Source: Kibdelosporangium banguiense (lineage in GTDB: Bacteria; Actinomycetota; Actinomycetes; Mycobacteriales; Pseudonocardiaceae). From it: a stretch of 64,000 bases of DNA. Numbering within the stretch: position 1 is the stretch's first letter; each line of letters opens with the position of its first letter. The stretch lies in assembly GCF_017876405.1 (NCBI RefSeq), contig NZ_JAGINW010000001.1, forward strand, positions 7,143,203 to 7,207,202. Direction: 5' to 3'. The notes below the pieces were generated by a model that searched no databases, was not told where the DNA came from, and saw only the letters and a program-made list of their open reading frames with translations. The translations under genes and the position numbers were made by a program. Shown here piece after piece: positions 59,515 to 64,000 of this stretch.

Positions 59515-60156
59515 CTAGTTTCCGCTGTAGCTGCGCAGGAACGCCCGGACACCCGAGACGACGACCTCGGCGATCTCGTCCGGGGAAAGGGAAATGGCGC
59601 CGTAGAACGTCTGATGGTTCACGGCGGTGATGGTCAGCAGGGTCAGATGGGTGGCGGCCCGCTCGGCGTCGTCGATCTCCAGCAGGCCGCGGTCGGCGAT
59701 CTGACGCAGATAGGGCGCGAGCCGCAGGTGTGCGGTCTGCGGGCCGGCGTCGATCCACGCCTTGAGGATCTGCGGCGGGATGTGGCCGGCCTCTGCCTCG
59801 ATGGTCCGCACCAACGCGAAGTGATCGGGGAAGGTGGTGACCGCGGCGATGCGTTCCATCGAGAAGTCGATCAGGTCCTGCTCCAGGTCGACGATCTTGC
59901 GCAGGTGCCGGTCCATGATGTGCGCGATGGTGGCGGTGACCTCGTTCGCGCCTTCCAGCGCGACGGTCAGGAACAGCTGCTCCTTGTCGGCGAAGTGGTT
60001 GTAGATGGTCCGTTTGGACACGCCGGCCTCGGCGGCGATCATGTCGATACTCGCGCGGCTGTAGCCCTCGCGGCCGAACACCTTGCGCGCGGCCTCGGTG
60101 ATCGCCCGGCGCTTCTCAGGCCTGCCCTCATGTCCCTGGCGCTCGGCCATCCACAT
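59515..60156 (-). CDS. TetR family regulator of the divergent MFS gene
   Basis: 213 residues (211 if ATG 60150 is used). The helix-turn-helix spans about 15-62, 'IAAEAGVSKRTIYNHFADKE' being the core. The C-terminal domain is of the TetR_C/AefR-like type. Divergent from the MFS gene at 60252 with a 7-bp-arm palindrome between. Its 3' end lies 9 bp from the start of the response regulator gene on the same strand. Confidence 0.88.
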   Translation of the reverse strand: MWMAERQGHEGRPEKRRAITEAARKVFGREGYSRASIDMIAAEAGVSKRTIYNHFADKEQLFLTVALEGANEVTATIAHIMDRHLRKIVDLEQDLIDFSMERIAAVTTFPDHFALVRTIEAEAGHIPPQILKAWIDAGPQTAHLRLAPYLRQIADRGLLEIDDAERAATHLTLLTITAVNHQTFYGAISLSPDEIAEVVVSGVRAFLRSYSGN

Positions 60157-60214
60157 CCCTTCGGCGGAACCTGCTCGGTCGGAGTCTACGGCCGCAGAGT
60201 GAAGTAAACCACTC

Positions 60215-60231
60215 AGTGCATTTTATGCACT
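60215..60231. promoter_or_regulatory. TetR operator between TetR and MFS genes
   Basis: AGTGCATTTTATGCACT: 7-bp perfect arms around TTT, in the 95-bp gap between the divergent starts at 60156 and 60252, closely followed by TAGTCGGTGTACTTT, a possible -10 region. Confidence 0.75.
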
Positions 60232-60251
60232 AGTCGGTGTACTTTGGGGGT

Positions 60252-61427
60252 ATGGCCACTCCGATCTCACGTGACAGCCGTGTTCCCGTTCTTGGGCTGG
60301 TGCTGCTGGCCACGCCTACCTCGCTTAGTGCGAACACCACCACGACGGTTATCCCTGGACTGGCGCGCGATCTGGGCATCAGTGCCGCTGAGGCGACCTG
60401 GGCGGCTACGGCGTTCGGCTGGGGTACAGTCGTTGGAGCTGTCCTTACCGCGACGCTCCTGCGGATTCGTAGCGAGCGAAGCGCCGTTCTTGTCAACGCC
60501 GTTCTTGTCCTGTTTGGAACGGTGCTGGTTGTTCTCGCGCCGCAGTTGGGCGTTCTGCTTGGTGGGCGCGCGGCTCAAGCTATGGGTGGCAGTGGCTTGA
60601 TCATTGTGGCGATCAGCGTCGCGGGTACCACGCGGCGAACCGGCGCCATCACCGCCGGGGTTGGCTTGGTCGGCGCGTTCGGCCCGTTGGCTGGAGCGGC
60701 TCTGTCTGGGGTTTCCTGGCGGTTGCCGTTGAGCCTGTCGCTGATCGCCCTGCTCGCCGTGCCTGTCATCCTCAGTCGTGTGTCTGCGGACCGTGGTTCC
60801 GGCGCGCAACATGTGGACGTCATAGGCATCGGTCTGGTGGCAGGTTTGGTCAGTGCGCTGGTCTTCATCCCTCGATTTCCGGTTCCCGCACTGGTGGCCG
60901 CCGCCGTGGCAGTCGTGCTCCTCGGTCTGCACATCCGCAGGCATCCGGACGGATTCGTCCCGCGGGCCGTGTTGCGATCACGGGTGTTCCTCGTGCTGAC
61001 GGTGACGATATGCGCGCTGTCGACGTCCTATTTCGTCTCGCTCTACCTGGTGCCCCGGCTTCTGGAATCCGAGTGGTCGGCAAGCCGAATCGGAACGACC
61101 ATCCTCATCACACTCGCTGCGGGCTCCGTGGCCTCGCTGCTGTTCACGCGATACACAACGCACCTGAGCCCGTCGGTGGTGCGGACTGTGATCACCGGGG
61201 CCGGACTGCTCGCCCCGGTTTTGCTGCTGAGTACCTCGTCGCCCAGCGTCGACGCGGCCGCGACCGCCCTCGCCGTGTTCGCGGGAACGGCCGGACTGGC
61301 CTGGTATGCAACCAAAGTCGGCAAGGAGGTGCCAGACATGCACCGCGTGACGGCGGTCAACCTGTTCACGTTGTCGTACCAGCTCGGCGGCGCCTTCGGG
61401 CCGGCGCTTGTCACCATCATGATGTGA
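60252..61427 (+). CDS. MFS transporter
   Basis: 391 residues with about 12 hydrophobic segments. 'TTVIPGLARDLGISAAEATW' at the start and 'GRAAQAMGGSGLIIVAISV' mark a drug/arabinose-efflux-like MFS protein, though the loop motif A between TM2 and TM3 is weak. ATG 60252 has GGGGG directly upstream. Presumably repressed by the divergent TetR. Its 3' end is 14 bp from the sensor kinase start, so read-through is likely. Confidence 0.83.
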   Translation: MATPISRDSRVPVLGLVLLATPTSLSANTTTTVIPGLARDLGISAAEATWAATAFGWGTVVGAVLTATLLRIRSERSAVLVNAVLVLFGTVLVVLAPQLGVLLGGRAAQAMGGSGLIIVAISVAGTTRRTGAITAGVGLVGAFGPLAGAALSGVSWRLPLSLSLIALLAVPVILSRVSADRGSGAQHVDVIGIGLVAGLVSALVFIPRFPVPALVAAAVAVVLLGLHIRRHPDGFVPRAVLRSRVFLVLTVTICALSTSYFVSLYLVPRLLESEWSASRIGTTILITLAAGSVASLLFTRYTTHLSPSVVRTVITGAGLLAPVLLLSTSSPSVDAAATALAVFAGTAGLAWYATKVGKEVPDMHRVTAVNLFTLSYQLGGAFGPALVTIMM

Positions 61428-61441
61428 CGCCCGGATTCTCT

Positions 61442-62509
61442 ATGGTCGTTGTCGTGAGCCGATCAATGTGGTCCGCGTGGTATGCCGACGCCGGGATGGT
61501 GGCGGTTGTCGGAGTGTTGTTCTGGGCCAGTGGCGTCTTCTCCAGCGGGCCGGACCTGGTGCTTGCAGCTGTGCAGATCCTGCCGTTGGCCGTGCGCCGG
61601 CGGGCACCGGGGACCGTGCTGGCGGTGGTCACCGTCGCGACGGTCGCCCATATCCTGCTCGGCTTTGGCATGAACATCGGGTACGTGCCGGTGCTACTCG
61701 GGATCTATGCAGCTCAAAGCGCGCCGAACGCGTACGTGCGTTCCTGGTTGTGCGCGGGGGCAGGGCTGACGATCAGCTTGGCCATGACCACGATCAAAGG
61801 ACCGATCAATGGCGGTCTGCTGGTGCTTGCGATCTCAGTCGTGGCGTGGATCCTGGGTGTGGAACGGCAACGACACCTCGCTGACCGTGCGCGTGTCGCC
61901 GAGCTGGAGGCCACGCTGAAGCGTGAACGTACGGCGATGCGGCTGCACGACGCGCTGGGCCAATCCACCACAGTGATGTTGGTGCAGGCTGAGGCGTTGC
62001 GGACGGCAGGTTCGCTCCAGGCTGACGACCGGCGGCGAGTCGATGCGATTCTCGCCGCCGGACGGGAAGCGATGACACAGGTCAGACGGACCTTGCAGGA
62101 GCTGAGGTCAGACGAGTCGGACGACCACGAAGGCGACTTCCCCGCACTCGTGACCCGTCTGACGGACGCAGGGCTCGTCGTGGACGGGTCGATCGAGCTG
62201 GGACACCTGCCTCGACCGGCCCGGGTGATGGCCGAACGCGTGCTCGGCGAAGCGTTGACGAACGTCCTACGGCACGCGGGACCCGGTGTCGCGGCCACGG
62301 TGAACGTCCGGATCTCCCGCAGTGTGGTGGATATCCGTGTCCGCAATCGTTTCGTCGCGAGTGAGCGGCCCGGCACCGGGTTTGGACTGTCCAGTTTGGA
62401 TAGTCAGCTGCCCGGTCGGGTGCGCTACGGCCGGAAGGGGCGCTACTGGGTGGTGTATGCGACGGTGCCGCTCACTTTCCCTGATATGTCAGCAGTTCGG
62501 ACACCGTGA
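61442..62509 (+). CDS. sensor histidine kinase, HisKA_3 type
   Basis: 355 residues. Five or six N-terminal hydrophobic segments (about 15-140), a short coiled coil, then H169 in 'AMRLHDALGQSTTVML', the HisKA_3 phospho-acceptor. The ATPase domain has its N-box 'EALTNVLRHAG' (N274) and 'GTGFGLSSL' (G2), but the D-x-G-x-G G1 box is missing, giving a very short ATP lid. This is the NarX/DesK-like family that pairs with NarL regulators, so the protein at 58909 is the probable partner. The 3' end overlaps the deacetylase gene by 38 bp. Confidence 0.83.
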   Translation: MVVVVSRSMWSAWYADAGMVAVVGVLFWASGVFSSGPDLVLAAVQILPLAVRRRAPGTVLAVVTVATVAHILLGFGMNIGYVPVLLGIYAAQSAPNAYVRSWLCAGAGLTISLAMTTIKGPINGGLLVLAISVVAWILGVERQRHLADRARVAELEATLKRERTAMRLHDALGQSTTVMLVQAEALRTAGSLQADDRRRVDAILAAGREAMTQVRRTLQELRSDESDDHEGDFPALVTRLTDAGLVVDGSIELGHLPRPARVMAERVLGEALTNVLRHAGPGVAATVNVRISRSVVDIRVRNRFVASERPGTGFGLSSLDSQLPGRVRYGRKGRYWVVYATVPLTFPDMSAVRTP

Positions 62510-63227
62510 CGAAGCGGTAGCCGTCGGCCTTGAGCCGGTCGATGATCGGAGTGACCGCGAGGCGGCTCTGTTCCCGTGCGGCGTACATGCCGTGCAGCAG
62601 GATGATCGAACCAGGCCGGACTCGCTGCACGGTGAAGTCCACGATCCGCTCGGCGCTCGCGTCCACATCCGGATAGCTGTTCGGCTCGACGTCCCACATG
62701 ATCGTCTTGCGGTTGTGCTCGTCCAGGTAGTACGGCAGGGCCAGCAGTTTCTTGCCGTTGGGCGGCCGGAAGGTGATCTCGCCCTGGTAGCCGGCCCGCC
62801 GGATCAGCTCGTCGGTGCGTTCCACCTCCCCGGCCACGAAACCCGGCGTCACGAACACCATCCGCTCGTGCGAGTAGGTGTGGTTTCCCAGCTCGTGCCC
62901 GGCCTTGACCAGGTCGCGGGCCAGGTCCGGATACTCGGCCATATCCCGGCCGATCAGGTAGAAGGTGGCCGGGACCTGGGCTTTCGCCAGTGCGTCCAGC
63001 AACTGCTGGGCACCCGCGGGGTCGGGTCCGTCGTCGAATGTCAGGGCCACGACCTTCTGGGAGGTGTCCACCCGGTCGGTGAGACCGCCGAAGAACTGGA
63101 ACGTCCGGGCGCTGGACAGGGCCTGCAGCCCGAAGAGGGAAGCCACCAGCACGACGAGGGCGACCAGGCTGATGATCGTCCATTTCCGGGCGCGCCGGGA
63201 TGAGGGAAGAACTCGCACGCGGATCAC
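62472..63227 (-). CDS. membrane-anchored polysaccharide deacetylase (NodB/CE4)
   Basis: 251 residues. One N-terminal membrane anchor (about 17-38). NodB motif 1 'TFDDGPDP' has D65 and the metal ligand D66; motif 2 'HELGNHTYSH' gives H116 and H120. 'ITFRPPNGKK' replaces the usual R-x-P-Y-G/W motif 3, and 'IILLHGM' is motif 5. It deacetylates a cell-surface glycan, perhaps peptidoglycan GlcNAc. GTG 63227 start; convergent with the kinase gene, overlapping by 38 bp. Confidence 0.87.
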   Translation of the reverse strand: MIRVRVLPSSRRARKWTIISLVALVVLVASLFGLQALSSARTFQFFGGLTDRVDTSQKVVALTFDDGPDPAGAQQLLDALAKAQVPATFYLIGRDMAEYPDLARDLVKAGHELGNHTYSHERMVFVTPGFVAGEVERTDELIRRAGYQGEITFRPPNGKKLLALPYYLDEHNRKTIMWDVEPNSYPDVDASAERIVDFTVQRVRPGSIILLHGMYAAREQSRLAVTPIIDRLKADGYRFVTVSELLTYQGK

Positions 63228-63266
63228 CCTGGCCTGTGATCGCGTCCGACGGAAGCAGCGCAGGTA

Positions 63267-64000
63267 CTAGTACCTTCGACACAGCACCGCGGTATCCGGC
63301 GGGACGCAGTCACCGACGGGCCCGCTGGCCAGCAGGAGTTCCCCGGGCAGTCCGATCTCCTGATCGCTGGTGTTCAACGCACACGTGATGTCCCCTCGGC
63401 GGAACGCCAGAATGTCGCCCGCCAGCCATTCGACAGGCCGTCCGACGAGATGCCTGCGTAGAGCGATCGCCTTGCGGTACAAGGAAAGCGTCGAGTCGTC
63501 GGCCTCGCTCTGGGCAGTCACGGTGAGTGTGGACCAGCCGGCGGGCTGAGGCAGCCAGGACCGGCCGGTGGGGGAGAAACCGAAGCTCGGGCTGTCGTCC
63601 CACGGCATCGGCACGCGTACGCCGTCGCGCCCGCCCGGGTCGCGGCCGTCGCTGATCTCCACGTCCGGCAGCCCGAGTTCCTCACCCTGATAGATCCACG
63701 CCGAGCCGGGCAATGCGAACGTGATCAGGGCTTTCGCGCGTGCCCGGGTCAGTCCGTACCGGCTGGCCACGCGTTGCAGGTCATGGCTACCCAGCAACCA
63801 CGTCGGCAATGCTCCGACTTTGCCCAGCGCCGTGACCGCGTTGATCGCAGTGTCCTTCAACTCCTCCCAGGGCGCTACGACCCAGTCGAACTGGAACACC
63901 TGATGCAGTTGACCAGGCTTGACACGTTCAGCGATGCGCTCAGGCGTGCCCCAGAGCTCACCGATCGCGACGCCGTCGTACGAGTCGAGGATCTTGCGCC
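63267..64000 (-). CDS. glycoside hydrolase family 13 enzyme, C-terminal part
   Basis: The frame is open to the window's end, so the start lies outside; about 244 residues are visible. Near the edge 'VAIGELWGTPERI' carries the GH13 acid/base glutamate; 'WLLGSHDLQRVASRYG' has the catalytic-site H-D pair (usually N-H-D); 'FALPGSAWIYQGEELGLPDV' and 'PMPWDDSPSFGFSP' are typical of alpha-glucosidases and oligo-1,6-glucosidases. A beta-sandwich C-domain ends the protein. Likely a cytoplasmic maltose/isomaltose-type alpha-glucosidase. A 39-bp gap separates it from the deacetylase gene downstream. Confidence 0.87.
   Translation of the reverse strand, partial: RKILDSYDGVAIGELWGTPERIAERVKPGQLHQVFQFDWVVAPWEELKDTAINAVTALGKVGALPTWLLGSHDLQRVASRYGLTRARAKALITFALPGSAWIYQGEELGLPDVEISDGRDPGGRDGVRVPMPWDDSPSFGFSPTGRSWLPQPAGWSTLTVTAQSEADDSTLSLYRKAIALRRHLVGRPVEWLAGDILAFRRGDITCALNTSDQEIGLPGELLLASGPVGDCVPPDTAVLCRRY

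Noticed and set aside
61010..61441. N-terminal extension of the sensor kinase
   Set aside because: It lies within the MFS gene in another frame and has no membrane or sensor character; ATG 61442 begins the real membrane segments.
1..64000. CRISPR arrays, tRNA/rRNA genes, insertion sequences, prophage genes
   Set aside because: I looked for regularly spaced repeats with unique spacers, cloverleaf-like segments, and transposase or integrase motifs and saw none. The only tandem arrays are the 11-bp repeats at 26610-26676 and the pair at 3954-3998. A covariance-model scan would be needed to exclude small RNAs.

Overview
The window is high-GC DNA (about two thirds or more G+C by eye) from a filamentous actinomycete, most likely of the Pseudonocardiales (Amycolatopsis/Kibdelosporangium/Lentzea type). 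Supporting signs are many GTG/TTG starts, tight ATGA/GTGA-coupled operons, two XRE(DUF5753)+DUF397 pairs, SARP/BTAD regulators, a trypco2 remnant, snapalysin, and an IdeR/DmdR-type iron box. It is chromosomal and densely coded. I saw no rRNA, tRNA, CRISPR array, transposase or phage gene. Gene names and functions come from recognising motifs in the translations, not from database searches.

Layout. 1-5.9 kb: the end of an unrecognised protein, a PLP desulfurase-like enzyme divergent from a TetR/AidB-like acyl-CoA dehydrogenase pair, a small membrane protein and a serine hydrolase. 5.9-11.3 kb: a lipid-modification island with two cyclopropane-fatty-acid-synthase-like methyltransferases, a flavin amine-oxidase-like protein, DUF1365 and DUF1295. 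11.4-15 kb: a small basic protein, a phosphopantetheinyl transferase coupled to a metallophosphoesterase, and a Tat-exported beta-helix protein. 15.1-23.1 kb: a P-type-ATPase-like protein that has lost its catalytic motifs, a GT87 mannosyltransferase-like protein, TetR/MFS, GtrA, and a cytochrome P450 divergent from a TetR gene. 23.2-31.5 kb: an accessory, conflict-system-like stretch. It holds two XRE/DUF397 pairs, a SUKH-like protein, a frameshifted trypco2 gene, and a tightly coupled four-gene operon (SARP-like regulator with a cyclase-like tail; P-loop NTPase with helical repeats; SPFH-like protein; small membrane protein) preceded by six 11-bp repeats.

31.6-37.3 kb: a minus-strand operon (metal-dependent cyclase/hydrolase, ThDP enzyme, SDR) divergent from a compact lpxA-lpxD-lpxC operon. 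Those three genes encode the first three steps of lipid A synthesis with all recognised catalytic residues in place, which is very unexpected in a monoderm actinomycete. 37.3-43.3 kb: a PaaX-type regulator divergent from a five-gene catabolic operon (SDR, amidohydrolase, MaoC hydratase, MHS-type transporter, acyl-CoA synthetase). 43.3-49.2 kb: a zinc-ribbon protein, a shortened E1-like protein divergent from a BTAD regulator, a 1042-residue STAND-type ATPase, and a small membrane protein. 49.3-55.1 kb: exported tripeptidyl-aminopeptidase-like hydrolase, CcdA/TlpA thiol-redox pair, spermidine-synthase-like protein, multicopper oxidase, L,D-transpeptidase. 55.1-58.2 kb: an iron-box-controlled siderophore importer without its ATPase. 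58.2-64 kb: snapalysin, a NarL-type response regulator, TetR/MFS with operator, a sensor kinase, a polysaccharide deacetylase, and the 3' part of a GH13 gene running off the window.

The two strongest candidates for an undescribed system are the lpxADC operon (34843-37333) and the SARP-NTPase-SPFH-membrane operon with its repeat array (26610-31511).
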